Assembly: GCA_947461225.1 (NCBI GenBank)
Contig: CANHJV010000006.1
Location: 1-49,667, forward strand
Origin: Gemmatimonadota bacterium
GTDB taxonomy: Bacteria; Gemmatimonadota; Gemmatimonadetes; Gemmatimonadales; Gemmatimonadaceae
DNA: 49,667 bases
Direction: 5' to 3'
The notes under the pieces were generated by a model. That model saw nothing but the letters and a program-made list of their open reading frames with translations, was not told the origin of the DNA and made no database searches. Positions 20,011-30,709 of the stretch are shown here, in pieces. A program made the position numbers and the translations under genes. Numbering within the stretch: position 1 is the stretch's first letter; every line of letters begins with the position of its first letter.

Positions 20011-20116
20011 CCCGAGCCGTGATATGCAGCATGAGGGCACGGTGCTTCACCGCCGTGCCGGGTATGTCCACCACGGACACGGTGCCTCACGTGCCGGTCC
20101 ATACGAGACTCCGCTT

Positions 20117-21649
<1,533 letters not shown>

Positions 21650-21672
21650 TCGATCGCTGGACGCGCGCGATT

Positions 21673-21703
21673 CATGCGTGGCCACGATGCGTGGCCACGC
21701 ATG
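21673..21703. terminator. Perfect inverted repeat downstream of the sigma-54 activator gene
   Basis: catgcgtggccac-gatgc-gtggccacgcatg: 13-bp perfect stem, 5-nt loop, 23 bp after the stop; no T-tract. Confidence 0.55.
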
Positions 21704-21721
21704 TGTGACCGCATCGAAGTA

Positions 21722-21816
21722 AATGCCGAATCAGTAATTGAAATAAATATCCAATGAGTAATTGAAATAAATGTCCAATGAGTAATTGAATAAATGTCTG
21801 ACGAGTAATTGATGAG
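21722..21816. repeat. 24-bp tandem (iteron-like) repeat, 4 copies
   Basis: AAATgccgAATcAGTAATTGAAAT / AAATatCCAATGAGTAATTGAAAT / AAATGTCCAATGAGTAATTGAAT / AAATGTCtgAcGAGTAATTGAtga; period 23-24 bp. Confidence 0.93.
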
Positions 21817-21893
21817 GCGACGTTCACACATTCGTGCGATTATTCCGGTGCATCGTTCCCTGTTCAGACGGCCAATGCGGGCATAAGATTGGT

Positions 21894-21916
21894 TGGTCGC
21901 GCGTGTAGCGCGACCA
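21894..21916. promoter_or_regulatory. Candidate operator: perfect 9-bp inverted repeat upstream of the ArsR gene
   Basis: tggtcgcgc-gtgta-gcgcgacca, about 50 bp upstream of the GTG start at 21966. Confidence 0.4.
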
Positions 21917-21965
21917 CCGTCGTTGAACCGCCGCGGGTGAATGATGGGGACTATACGAGGTCTAG

Positions 21966-22334
21966 GTGGGTCGATTCAGTTTGACAGATAGTGCCCTGCC
22001 ATTGGTTGCGGATCGCTTCAAGGCGCTTTCAGAGCCCGCTCGCCTCGCCCTGCTCAGGGCGCTGCAGTCCGGCGAGCAGACTGTGAACCAGCTTGTCGCG
22101 TGCACCGGACTTGGGCAGGCGAACGTGTCTAAACATCTGCAGGTTCTCTATGCACACGGGCTCGTGAAGCGCCGCAAAAATGGGCTTTTCGTGCACTACG
22201 CGCTGGCCGACCGACAGATCCTGAAGTTGTGTGAGCTCATGTCCTCACGAGTCAACGATCACGCCACGGGGGGAGGCCGCGCCAAGGGCCGCGCTTCGAT
22301 CGGCCGTGTCGATGATTCCGACGAAGTAGGCTGA
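21966..22334 (+). CDS. ArsR/SmtB-family HTH regulator
   Basis: 122 aa; ADRFKALSEPARLALLRALQSGEQTVNQLVACTGLGQANVSKHLQVLYAHGLVKRRKNGLFVHYAL. Confidence 0.92.
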   Translation: MGRFSLTDSALPLVADRFKALSEPARLALLRALQSGEQTVNQLVACTGLGQANVSKHLQVLYAHGLVKRRKNGLFVHYALADRQILKLCELMSSRVNDHATGGGRAKGRASIGRVDDSDEVG

Positions 22335-22421
22335 GCACAGCCGACTCCGTCCGCTCGTGCGGATGGCCGCTGTTCGTGTGCGGCGTGGCTACGGCTGCTC
22401 GAACCACAGGAACAGGTGCCT

Positions 22422-23819
22422 ATGCAGATCGAGTTCTCGGGTGCCGCCCAAGAAGTCACGGGCTCGTGCCACATTCTGCGCGTCGGCCAGCGCACCGTGC
22501 TCCTCGATTGCGGCTTATTTCAGGGCAAGCGTAGCGAAAGCCATGCGAAGAACGCCCGGCTCCCGCTGCCCGTCGACGACATCGACGCCGTGGTGCTCTC
22601 GCACGCCCACATCGACCACGCGGGTCGGCTGCCTTTCCTCGTGGCGCAGGGATACCAGAACACCATCTGGGCCACCGCGGCCACGCGCGACCTCTGCGCC
22701 CTCATGCTTGCAGACTCGGCGCATATCCAGGAAAAGGACGCCGACTTCCTGGAGCGGCACGGCCGACCGCACGCGGAACCGCTCTATCGTGTAGAGGATG
22801 CCACGCGCACGCTCGAGCTGATGATCGGGATGCCGTATCACAAGTGGTTCGAGGTCACCGATGGGGTGCGCGCCATGTACACGGAAGCGGGGCACATTCT
22901 CGGCAGCGCCTCCGTCGTGCTGGAGCTCCGTGAGGGTGACGCATTCCGACGCGTGGTCTTCTCCGGCGATGTGGGGCGGCATGACTTGCCCATTATCCGC
23001 AATCCGGAGCCACCCACGGGTGGAGCCCACGTGATTTTGTGCGAGAGCACGTACGGCAATCGCGATCATGAGTCGGTGGAGGGTGCGCGCGAGGAGCTCG
23101 GGCGCGTGGTCCGAGAAACCGCGGCCCGCGGCGGTCGCGTACTGATTCCCGCGTTTGCGGTCGGACGCACGCAGGAACTGGTGTACGATCTCCATCAGTT
23201 GCACCGCGCCGGCAAGATTCCGACGCTGCCGATCTTCATTGATTCACCGCTGGCGACCGATGCCACGTCGGTGTTCGCGATGCATCCGGAAGTGTTCGAT
23301 CATAGCGAAGATCTGGTGCGGCACACCAACGATCTCTTCGACTTCCCGCTCGTGAAATTCACGCGCGATGTGAACGAATCGAAGGCGCTGAACAGCATGC
23401 ACGGCCCAATGGTCATCATCGCGGCGTCGGGCATGGTGGAATCAGGGCGTATTCTGCACCATCTGCGCACCGGCGCCAGTGATGCGCGTAATACGATCCT
23501 GATCGTGGGCTTCATGGCCGAACACACGCTGGGCCGTCGTATCCTCGAGCAACGGCGCGTGATCAAAATCTTCGGCGACGAGGTCGAACTGGCCGCGCAG
23601 GTGGAGGTGCTGAACGGTTACAGTGCGCACGCCGACCGCACGGAACTGCATGCGTGGCTGAGCGCGGTACGTGACGGCGGCGCCAACGAGGGGCGGAATC
23701 AACCGCACGTGTACCTCGTGCACGGTGAGACGTCGGCACAGACGGCATTCGCCGAGCAGCTTCGGGCCGATCGCTTCACGGTGCATATCCCCGCGCCGGG
23801 CACGGTGGTGACCCTGTAG
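22422..23819 (+). CDS. MBL-fold beta-CASP ribonuclease
   Basis: FSGAAQEVTGSCH, LSHAHIDHAGRLP, EAGHILGSA, FSGDVGRHDLPI, CESTYGNRDH, beta-CASP ASGMVESGRILHHL, GYSAHADR. Confidence 0.94.
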   Translation: MQIEFSGAAQEVTGSCHILRVGQRTVLLDCGLFQGKRSESHAKNARLPLPVDDIDAVVLSHAHIDHAGRLPFLVAQGYQNTIWATAATRDLCALMLADSAHIQEKDADFLERHGRPHAEPLYRVEDATRTLELMIGMPYHKWFEVTDGVRAMYTEAGHILGSASVVLELREGDAFRRVVFSGDVGRHDLPIIRNPEPPTGGAHVILCESTYGNRDHESVEGAREELGRVVRETAARGGRVLIPAFAVGRTQELVYDLHQLHRAGKIPTLPIFIDSPLATDATSVFAMHPEVFDHSEDLVRHTNDLFDFPLVKFTRDVNESKALNSMHGPMVIIAASGMVESGRILHHLRTGASDARNTILIVGFMAEHTLGRRILEQRRVIKIFGDEVELAAQVEVLNGYSAHADRTELHAWLSAVRDGGANEGRNQPHVYLVHGETSAQTAFAEQLRADRFTVHIPAPGTVVTL

Positions 23820-23882
23820 TCGCCCCTGAGGCCGGCGCCCCTCGTCCCTTCGCGGCGGCCGCGCCGGTAGTAGTTTGGCAGG

Positions 23883-24572
23883 ATGCAACGCGTTGCCCGC
23901 GGCCGGTCTCGGCCTTCACTTCTTCTCCGACTCATCGGCGCGGCGCTGACGGGATGGGTGTTGTGTGTGGCCGTCATTTTCGGCTGGTCGCGACGGGCGG
24001 CCGAGGGGCGCGCGGATGCCATTGTCGTGTTGGGGGCCGCGCAGTACGGGGGGCGTCCGTCACCGGTGTTGCGTGCCCGACTCGACCATGCGCTGGCGCT
24101 CTGGAGGAGCGATCGGGCCGATCGCGTGGTGCTCACGGGTGGCCGTCGCACAGGCGATCTGATCAGCGAAGCGGCGGCGGGGCGGCGGTATCTGATGCGC
24201 CGCGGTGTGCCCACCCAGGCCATTCTCCTCGAGCCGGCCGGTCGCACGTCGCTGGCGTCGATGGATGGCGCCGCTGCGTTGCTCAAGGCGTGGCGTGACT
24301 CATTACCGGCCGCTGTGCGCGACACGATGCCGCGTCGCGCCAGCGTCCTCCTGGTGAGCGACCCCTTTCACATGCTTCGTCTCGATGTGCTGGCGCGGTT
24401 GCACGGGTTGCGTCCGCTGCCGTCGCCCACCCGCACGAGCCCCATTTCGGCGAACCGTGCCGTGGCGATCGAATACATGTTGCGCGAGTCGATCGCGCTG
24501 CCCACGGATATCGCGTTGATGCTCTGGCTCGCGCTGACCGGCGGGTCGGTGAGCTCACCGACCACGCCGTAG
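23883..24572 (+). CDS. YdcF family (DUF218) protein
   Basis: 229 aa; DAIVVLGAAQYGGRPSPVLRARLDHALALW...VVLTGGR...EAAAGRRYLMRRGVP. Confidence 0.85.
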   Translation: MQRVARGRSRPSLLLRLIGAALTGWVLCVAVIFGWSRRAAEGRADAIVVLGAAQYGGRPSPVLRARLDHALALWRSDRADRVVLTGGRRTGDLISEAAAGRRYLMRRGVPTQAILLEPAGRTSLASMDGAAALLKAWRDSLPAAVRDTMPRRASVLLVSDPFHMLRLDVLARLHGLRPLPSPTRTSPISANRAVAIEYMLRESIALPTDIALMLWLALTGGSVSSPTTP

Positions 24573-24595
24573 TTCGCGTTCACGATCACATTCGA

Positions 24596-26443
24596 TTAGC
24601 GGCCCGCGCGCGGGAATCGCACGATGCGGCCATCGGGGCGCTGCTGCTTGATTTCGATATCAGGCACGAGGTCGCGATATGGTATGCCGGAGGTAGCGTC
24701 GAAGCCGAAGCCGCTGCGCAGTGCCGCCGTGAGCGAAAAGGCGTCGGCCGCGGCCAGGTTCACGAGATAGCCGAGATCTTGCAGCGAGCCCACCGTGATG
24801 CGGCTGAGCGGTTGCACCTGATTCACCGCAAAGCCTTGCATGAGTTCGCGCTGCATGACCGACGTGCGCCAATGCGAGTTGGCCGTGCCGGCGCCGCCGG
24901 TGTTTTCTACCGGCACGGGATTTCCGGAGTACGTCACGGTATTGATCGCGGCGAACTGGGCGCGCGCGGCGCTGCCCATGAAATACGGGTCGCCCGTGGC
25001 CGACGTGTTCAGCAGGGAACGCTGGAAATTCCAGATGGTACCGATGCCGAGCACGTGCCCGATTTCGTGGAGCACGACCTTCTCGAACTGTCCCCGCGCC
25101 ACGAGCAGATCGACATCATACCTGTCGAACTCCATGAAGCCGAGAAACGGGATCGCGTTACCGTTCACGTAGCACGGGCTGGCCTGACCGAGGATGTTGC
25201 CGGCCTCCGGTGTGCCCGGCCCGTCAATGGAGTCGATGCGGGCAAAGATGATGGTGTTCTGCACCGCACCGGTGACGGCCGGCGTCCAATTGCTGCAGGC
25301 ATTCGCTGCGGGTCCCGCCGGAATGCTCACGTTGTTCACGGTTCCGATGCTGCCGACGATGACTTGCCGCCACTTGGTGACCGCATTGGCGAAGGCGGTC
25401 CGTACCGCCAGCGACGCATCCCCGATGAAGCGCACATCCACATTGAATGCCGAGGTGGAGACGGTCGTGGTAAAGGTGGTCGACTTGTTCGGAATCGCCG
25501 AACTGGCGGCGATGAGTGTTTGCGTACTGGCCGTACCAAGGCGCCAACTGCCCACGAACGCGGTGCCGTTGGCTGGGTCGGACAGCACGGTACTGCCGGT
25601 GACCGTGCCGGAATTCGGGCCGGGGGTGAAGGTGACCGGCACCGAGCCCACCGGATTGCCGTAGGCATCGACCACGCGCACGCCGGGTGGGACGGCGATG
25701 TTGATGTTCGCGACACCCGCCTGATTATCCCCGACCACGCGCAGCAGATCTGCCGCCGGTCCGGCCAGTGCGTTCACGCTGAACACCGCCGGATTGGAGC
25801 CGGTTGCCGTGGCGGTCACAATCTGCTGTCCGATGGCTCGGCCGATGGTCCAGGCGCCCACGGCAGCGATGCCGAGCTCGTTGCTCGACTGTTGCGCACC
25901 CAACAGCACCCCGTTGCCCTGCACGATGGTGAACACCACGGCAACGCCGCTGACCGGGTTGCCGTACTGGTCCTCGGCGCGCACGGCGGGGAGGGATGGC
26001 ACGGGCGTGTTGACCGTGGCTTGCTGGTCGACCGCCGAGAGCGGCGTGAGCCGTGACAACGGGCCGGGGCTCGCGGTCGCGGTAAAGGTGACCGCGGCGA
26101 TGCCATCGGCGGTGGCCTGCAGCGTCTGCTGGCCGGCGGTCGTGCCGAGCGTCCATCCGCCCGAGGTGGCGTCGCCGCTCGCGCTGGTGCGGACCGAGTC
26201 GTTGATGACCTTGCCGCCGCCGCTCGCGATGCGCCAGCGCACCAAGACGTTCTTGATGCCCTTGCCCTTGGCATCGGTGATGCGCACCGCCGGCACGGCC
26301 GCCACCGTCGCGGCCACCGCGGCCGAGACGGTCGTGCTGGCGGTGGCGGTCGCCGCCGTCGGCACCTGCGGGTCGCTGCCGCAGCCGATGAGCACCCCGA
26401 GCGCTCCGACCAGCAGGACGGCGTGGCGATTAGAAAACGTCAT
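24596..26443 (-). CDS. Secreted lipoprotein with Ig-like (Big_1-type) repeats and leishmanolysin-like metallopeptidase region
   Basis: 615 aa; lipobox GVLIGC; repeats with VRAEDQYGNPVSGVAVVFTIVQGNG and VVDAYGNPVGSVPVTF; zinc site VVLHEIGHVLGIGTIW. Confidence 0.88.
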   Translation of the reverse strand: MTFSNRHAVLLVGALGVLIGCGSDPQVPTAATATASTTVSAAVAATVAAVPAVRITDAKGKGIKNVLVRWRIASGGGKVINDSVRTSASGDATSGGWTLGTTAGQQTLQATADGIAAVTFTATASPGPLSRLTPLSAVDQQATVNTPVPSLPAVRAEDQYGNPVSGVAVVFTIVQGNGVLLGAQQSSNELGIAAVGAWTIGRAIGQQIVTATATGSNPAVFSVNALAGPAADLLRVVGDNQAGVANINIAVPPGVRVVDAYGNPVGSVPVTFTPGPNSGTVTGSTVLSDPANGTAFVGSWRLGTASTQTLIAASSAIPNKSTTFTTTVSTSAFNVDVRFIGDASLAVRTAFANAVTKWRQVIVGSIGTVNNVSIPAGPAANACSNWTPAVTGAVQNTIIFARIDSIDGPGTPEAGNILGQASPCYVNGNAIPFLGFMEFDRYDVDLLVARGQFEKVVLHEIGHVLGIGTIWNFQRSLLNTSATGDPYFMGSAARAQFAAINTVTYSGNPVPVENTGGAGTANSHWRTSVMQRELMQGFAVNQVQPLSRITVGSLQDLGYLVNLAAADAFSLTAALRSGFGFDATSGIPYRDLVPDIEIKQQRPDGRIVRFPRAGR

Positions 26444-26538
26444 AGAAGAAACTGGCGAGAGAATTGGTGGCCGGCGATCATGACCGGTTCGTGCGCGTGG
26501 GGTTCCGAGTTTCGTGACCAGCCCCCCAATATTGAACC

Positions 26539-27849
26539 ATGCGCATTCCAGTCGAGAGTTATCACCTCCCGAACGGCCTGCATGTGGTGCTCTCTGAGGA
26601 TCACACGGCGCCGATCGTCGCGGTCAATTTGTGGTATCACGTGGGTTCGGCCAATGAGCGGCTTGAGCGCACGGGCTTCGCCCACCTGTTCGAGCATATG
26701 CTGTTCCAGGGGTCGGCGAACGTCGAGGCCAACGAACATTTCGAGCTCGTCCAGCGCGCCGGAGGGACCCTCAACGGGTCCACGTGGCTCGATCGGACGA
26801 ACTACTACGAAACGGTGCCGTCGCATCAGATCGCGCTGGCGCTCTGGCTCGAGGCCGACCGGATGGGTCGCATGCTGCCGGGGCTCACGCAGCAGAAGCT
26901 CGACACCCAACGGGACGTCGTGAAGAATGAGCGCCGCTGGTCGGTCGACAATCAGCCGTACGGCACGTGGTGGGAGCGTCTGCCGGCGCTCTGCTTCCCG
27001 GAGGAGCATCCGTTCCATCACTCGTTGATCGGGTCTATGGAGCATCTGACCGACGCGTCGCTCGACGACGTCGCGGACTTCTTCCGGACGTACTACACCC
27101 CGGACAACGCGGTGCTCACCGTCGCTGGTGATTTTGATCGCCTCGAGACCATGCGCTTGATCGAAGAGTACTACGGTCCGATTTCCCGCGGCGCCCCACG
27201 TCCGCCGCTCCGCGACATGACGCTGCCGCCCACCTTCGGAGACACGCGCCGTGCGGTGGTACCCGATGCCGTCGCGTTGCCGCGTCTGTTCGTGGCGTGC
27301 CGCACCCCGGTGTTCGGCACCGACGGCTACTACGCCGCCTCGCTGGCGGCCGCCATCCTCGGCCTGCGTACCGGCTGCCGGTTGGAGCAGTCCCTCGTGC
27401 GCAAACAGCGCGTCGCCTCGCAGGCGAGTGCCTTTACGTACGATCTGGCGAAGGGCAGCGACCTGCTGGTGATCGACGCCACGGCGCACCCGGATGTCAC
27501 GCCCGAGCAGCTCGAAGCGGCCGTGCTGGCCGAACTCGATTTGATGCACCAGCACGGCGTGACCGATGGTGAAGTGCAGCGCGCCCGCGCGCTGATCGAA
27601 ACGAGTTTTGTGACGAGCATGCAGTCGGCGGCCGAACGGGCCGACCAGCTGTCGCGCTTTGCCACGTATTTCGGCGACGCGACGTTGATCAACGAACAGG
27701 TGGAGCGCTACGGCGCGACGACGACGGCGGCGGTGTCCGCCCTCGCGCGCGAGCGCCTGGGTCCCGAGAATCGTGCCCTGCTGCTGTACGTACCGGCCGA
27801 GGAACAGTCGGACGCGGAGCAGGCCGAGATGGCGGTGGCCGGCGCATGA
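26539..27849 (+). CDS. M16 family zinc peptidase (catalytic subunit)
   Basis: 436 aa; inverzincin HLFEHMLFQG; YYTPDNAVLTVAGDF. Confidence 0.93.
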   Translation: MRIPVESYHLPNGLHVVLSEDHTAPIVAVNLWYHVGSANERLERTGFAHLFEHMLFQGSANVEANEHFELVQRAGGTLNGSTWLDRTNYYETVPSHQIALALWLEADRMGRMLPGLTQQKLDTQRDVVKNERRWSVDNQPYGTWWERLPALCFPEEHPFHHSLIGSMEHLTDASLDDVADFFRTYYTPDNAVLTVAGDFDRLETMRLIEEYYGPISRGAPRPPLRDMTLPPTFGDTRRAVVPDAVALPRLFVACRTPVFGTDGYYAASLAAAILGLRTGCRLEQSLVRKQRVASQASAFTYDLAKGSDLLVIDATAHPDVTPEQLEAAVLAELDLMHQHGVTDGEVQRARALIETSFVTSMQSAAERADQLSRFATYFGDATLINEQVERYGATTTAAVSALARERLGPENRALLLYVPAEEQSDAEQAEMAVAGA

Positions 27850-29282
27850 CCGACACGCTGCACGCGACCATGCCCGATGCCATGCCGCCGGCGCCGCCCC
27901 GTCCCGGTGCCGGCACCCCCAGCGACTACCGCTTCCCGCACTTCTCCACGCGCATCCTGGCCAATGGTTTGCGACTGATCGTGGCGACCGTGCCGGCGTA
28001 TCCGGTGGTGACCACGCTGGCGGTGATCGAAGCGGGCGCTACGCGCGATCCGCGCGATTACGAAGGACTGGCCCAGCTCACCACCCGCGCGCTGGCGGAA
28101 GGCACGCGCGACATGAACGCGCTCGAGCTCACCTCACGGCTCGAAATGCTCGGCACCACGCTCGATACCGGCGCCGACTGGGACTCGGCGATCGTGCAGA
28201 TCACGGCGCTGTCGTCGCGGATCGATGATGCGGTCGCGGTGCTGGCGGAGGTGCTGCGCTATCCGGCGTTCCCGGAGTCGGAGCTCGAACGGATGCGCGG
28301 CGAGCGGCTGGCCGATCTGGCACAGCTTCGCGCGGAACCGCGCGGCTTGTCCGACGTGTTCTTCTCACGGTTGTTGTACCAGGCCGAGTCGCGTTTCGCG
28401 CGATTGGCCGGTGGCGACGAGCAAAGCATCATGCGCCTCACACGTGAGCACGTGCAGGCGTATCACGCGGAGTTCTATCGGCCCGACGCCACCGCGTTGA
28501 TGATGGTCGGTGATATCGATGTGGAGCACGCCGTGAAGCTGGCGAGCGCGCATTTCGGTGATTGGGCCGGTAAGGCGCCGCCGGTCACGGAGCCGATGGA
28601 TACGCAACGGTTCCCCGAACCGCGCGTGCATCTGGTGCACAAGCCGGATGCGCCGCAGTCGGAGGTGCGCGTGGGGCACGTGGCGATTCCGCGTTTGCAC
28701 GAGGATTATTTCCCCGTGGTGGTGATGAACGCGATTCTGGGCGGACTCTTCTCGTCGCGGCTCAATCTGAATCTGCGCGAAGTACATGCGTACACGTACG
28801 GCGCGCATTCGGCGTTCGATTGGCGTCGCGCCGCCAGCCCGTTTGAAATTTCGACGGCAGTGGAAACCGCCGTCACGGCGGATGCCTTGCGCGAAATCAT
28901 CATCGAATTCGCGCGCATTCGCGAAACGCCGGTGAGCGATGCGGAACTGTCGCTGGCCACCAGCTATCTGGTCGGCGTCTTCCCGATTCGGTTCGAGACT
29001 ACCGCCGAGGTGGCGGGTGGGTTGGCGAACGTGGAAATTTTCCGACTGCCTACGAACTACTTCGATACGTATCGCGACCGGGTGAAGGCGGTGACGGCGC
29101 AGGATGTGTTGCGCGTGGCGCAAACGCACCTCGATCCGAATCGATTGCAGGTCATTGTGGTGGGGGATGCCACCGCGATCCGTCCGACCGTGGAAGCGCT
29201 GTCGCTTGGTCCGGTTACCGTGTACGACCCGGCAGAGGACGATGTCACTGCCGCGCCTGTGTCTTCCTCCTCAGCCTCCTGA
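27846..29282 (+). CDS. M16 family peptidase-like protein (non-catalytic partner)
   Basis: 478 aa; M16 fold motifs but no HxxEH (QLTTRALAEGT at the equivalent position); overlaps previous gene by 4 nt. Confidence 0.9.
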   Translation: MTDTLHATMPDAMPPAPPRPGAGTPSDYRFPHFSTRILANGLRLIVATVPAYPVVTTLAVIEAGATRDPRDYEGLAQLTTRALAEGTRDMNALELTSRLEMLGTTLDTGADWDSAIVQITALSSRIDDAVAVLAEVLRYPAFPESELERMRGERLADLAQLRAEPRGLSDVFFSRLLYQAESRFARLAGGDEQSIMRLTREHVQAYHAEFYRPDATALMMVGDIDVEHAVKLASAHFGDWAGKAPPVTEPMDTQRFPEPRVHLVHKPDAPQSEVRVGHVAIPRLHEDYFPVVVMNAILGGLFSSRLNLNLREVHAYTYGAHSAFDWRRAASPFEISTAVETAVTADALREIIIEFARIRETPVSDAELSLATSYLVGVFPIRFETTAEVAGGLANVEIFRLPTNYFDTYRDRVKAVTAQDVLRVAQTHLDPNRLQVIVVGDATAIRPTVEALSLGPVTVYDPAEDDVTAAPVSSSSAS

Positions 29283-29288
29283 ATCGAC

Positions 29289-29891
29289 GTGTCGCCAGCG
29301 AAGAAGTCCGTGAGTAAGCGCGTAAAGCCGCCCAAGTCGCCGTACTACGAAGTGCGTCGCTCCAAGATTCAGGGGCGCGGTGCGTTCGCGATCCTGCCGA
29401 TTCGCAAGGGCAAGAAGATCGATGAGTACTGGGGACAGCCGATCACGCATGAGGAGGCTGACCGGCGGTACGACGATAGTGAAGGACGTCACCATACGTT
29501 TCTCTTCGTGCTCGACGATGACACGGTGCTCGACGCGCGGTACGGCGGGAACGATGCGCGGTTCATCAACCACTCGTGCGATCCAAACTGCGAGACGGTG
29601 ATCGAGGACGGCCACATTTGGATCAAGGCGATCAAGCCGATCACGCCGGAAACGGAGCTGGTGTACGACTATCGGTTCGAGTGGCAGGACGAGTACGAGC
29701 CAGAGGATGTGCGCTACTACGCGTGCCGGTGCGGCGCGAAAAAATGTCGCGGGACGATTCTGCGCATCCCGGTGTACCTGCGCCCGACGATCAAGCAGTG
29801 GCTGGCGGGCAATGACGTGCCGTTGCCCAAGAAGCCGAAGAAAGGTGCCAAGAAGGCGGTGAAGAAGGTGGTCAAGAAGGCGGTCCGCTGA
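29289..29891 (+). CDS. SET-domain protein with post-SET Cys motif and H1-like lysine-rich tail
   Basis: 200 aa; SKIQGRGAFAILPIRKGKKIDEYWG, DARFINHSCDPNCE, ETELVYDYRFEW, YACRCGAKKCRGTI, tail KKPKKGAKKAVKKVVKKAVR. Confidence 0.93.
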   Translation: MSPAKKSVSKRVKPPKSPYYEVRRSKIQGRGAFAILPIRKGKKIDEYWGQPITHEEADRRYDDSEGRHHTFLFVLDDDTVLDARYGGNDARFINHSCDPNCETVIEDGHIWIKAIKPITPETELVYDYRFEWQDEYEPEDVRYYACRCGAKKCRGTILRIPVYLRPTIKQWLAGNDVPLPKKPKKGAKKAVKKVVKKAVR

Positions 29892-30448
29892 TGGCCATCG
29901 AACGCCAGGGTCCGGGCAAGATCATCGGGACGCGCGGGTACACGGGAAAGGTGATTTCGATCGATATCGACACCGTGCGCTTTCCCGATGGCTCGACGGG
30001 CCAGCTGGAGATGGTGCGCCATCCCGGGGCAAGCGCGGTCGTGCCGCTCCTCGGCGACCTCGACCATGATCCCGACGTGCTGTTGATCCGCCAATACCGC
30101 TATGCGGCGGAGGGGTTCCTGTACGAGATCCCGGCCGGTCGCCTGGATGCTGGAGAGGAGCCGATCGCCTGCGCACATCGCGAGCTCAAGGAGGAAACCG
30201 GATACACCGCGTCGCGTGTCGAACATCTGTTCACGATGTACACGACCCCCGGCTTCACCGACGAGAAGATCCATCTCTTCGTGGCGACGGGGCTCGAGGC
30301 GGGCGAGTGGAAGCGGGAAGCGGACGAGTTCATGGAGTTGGCGCCAACGAAGTTGTCGCGGGCGCTGTCCATGATTGAACAGGGCGAAATTCAGGATGCC
30401 AAGACGGCGCTCGCTCTGTTGTATACCGCCGGCTTTCGGCTGAACTGA
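29891..30448 (+). CDS. NUDIX hydrolase (ADP-ribose pyrophosphatase-like)
   Basis: 185 aa; Nudix box GRLDAGEEPIACAHRELKEETGYTA; TGATG overlap with SET gene. Confidence 0.92.
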   Translation: MAIERQGPGKIIGTRGYTGKVISIDIDTVRFPDGSTGQLEMVRHPGASAVVPLLGDLDHDPDVLLIRQYRYAAEGFLYEIPAGRLDAGEEPIACAHRELKEETGYTASRVEHLFTMYTTPGFTDEKIHLFVATGLEAGEWKREADEFMELAPTKLSRALSMIEQGEIQDAKTALALLYTAGFRLN

Positions 30449-30456
30449 CAGGGGTT

Positions 30457-30503
30457 TGTCCTCTTTCAGTGTCCTCTTTCAGAGACATTCTTGAAGAGGA
30501 CAC
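30457..30503 (+). repeat. 13-bp tandem duplication with a single downstream complement
   Basis: tgtcctctttcag (30457-30469) and tgtcctctttcag (30470-30482); gtgtcctctt (30469-30478) pairs with aagaggacac (30494-30503). Confidence 0.85.
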
Positions 30504-30527
30504 AGCATCCGCCGACCGAGTGACGCC

Positions 30528-30609
30528 GTGCACAGCATTGCAAGTCGTTGTGAATTAACGACTTGGCGTGGAAGGTTCCAGAAAGTTCCTTCCGGCACGC
30601 CCTGTGCAC
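30528..30609 (+). ncRNA. Candidate structured RNA (three-way-junction leader) upstream of the ECF sigma gene
   Basis: P1 gtgcacag (30528-30535)/ctgtgcac (30602-30609); P2 caagtcgtt (30541-30549)/aacgacttg (30557-30565); P3 ggcgtg-gaagg (30565-30575)/ccttc-cgg-cacgcc (30588-30601). Confidence 0.45.
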
Positions 30610-30672
30610 TACGTCCAGTGTGTGCGACGACATGGTCTGCCGGATCGTCCGGCCATCTGGTCGAAGCACCGT

Positions 30673-30709
30673 GAGTCTTCGGGCTCGCGTCACCGCAGGC
30701 GGAGGACTC
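30673..30709 (+). promoter_or_regulatory. Candidate SD-sequestering hairpin of the ECF sigma gene
   Basis: gagtcttc (30673-30680) pairs with gaggactc (30702-30709, one G-U), covering the GGAGG SD (30701-30705) 9 nt before ATG 30715. Confidence 0.45.

Noticed and set aside
21722-21816. 24-bp repeats as a CRISPR array
   Set aside because: Repeats are directly abutting with no spacers and no cas genes.
24779-26056. 425-aa plus-strand ORF opposite the Ig-repeat lipoprotein
   Set aside because: Antisense shadow ORF; minus strand has signal peptide, repeats and HExxH.
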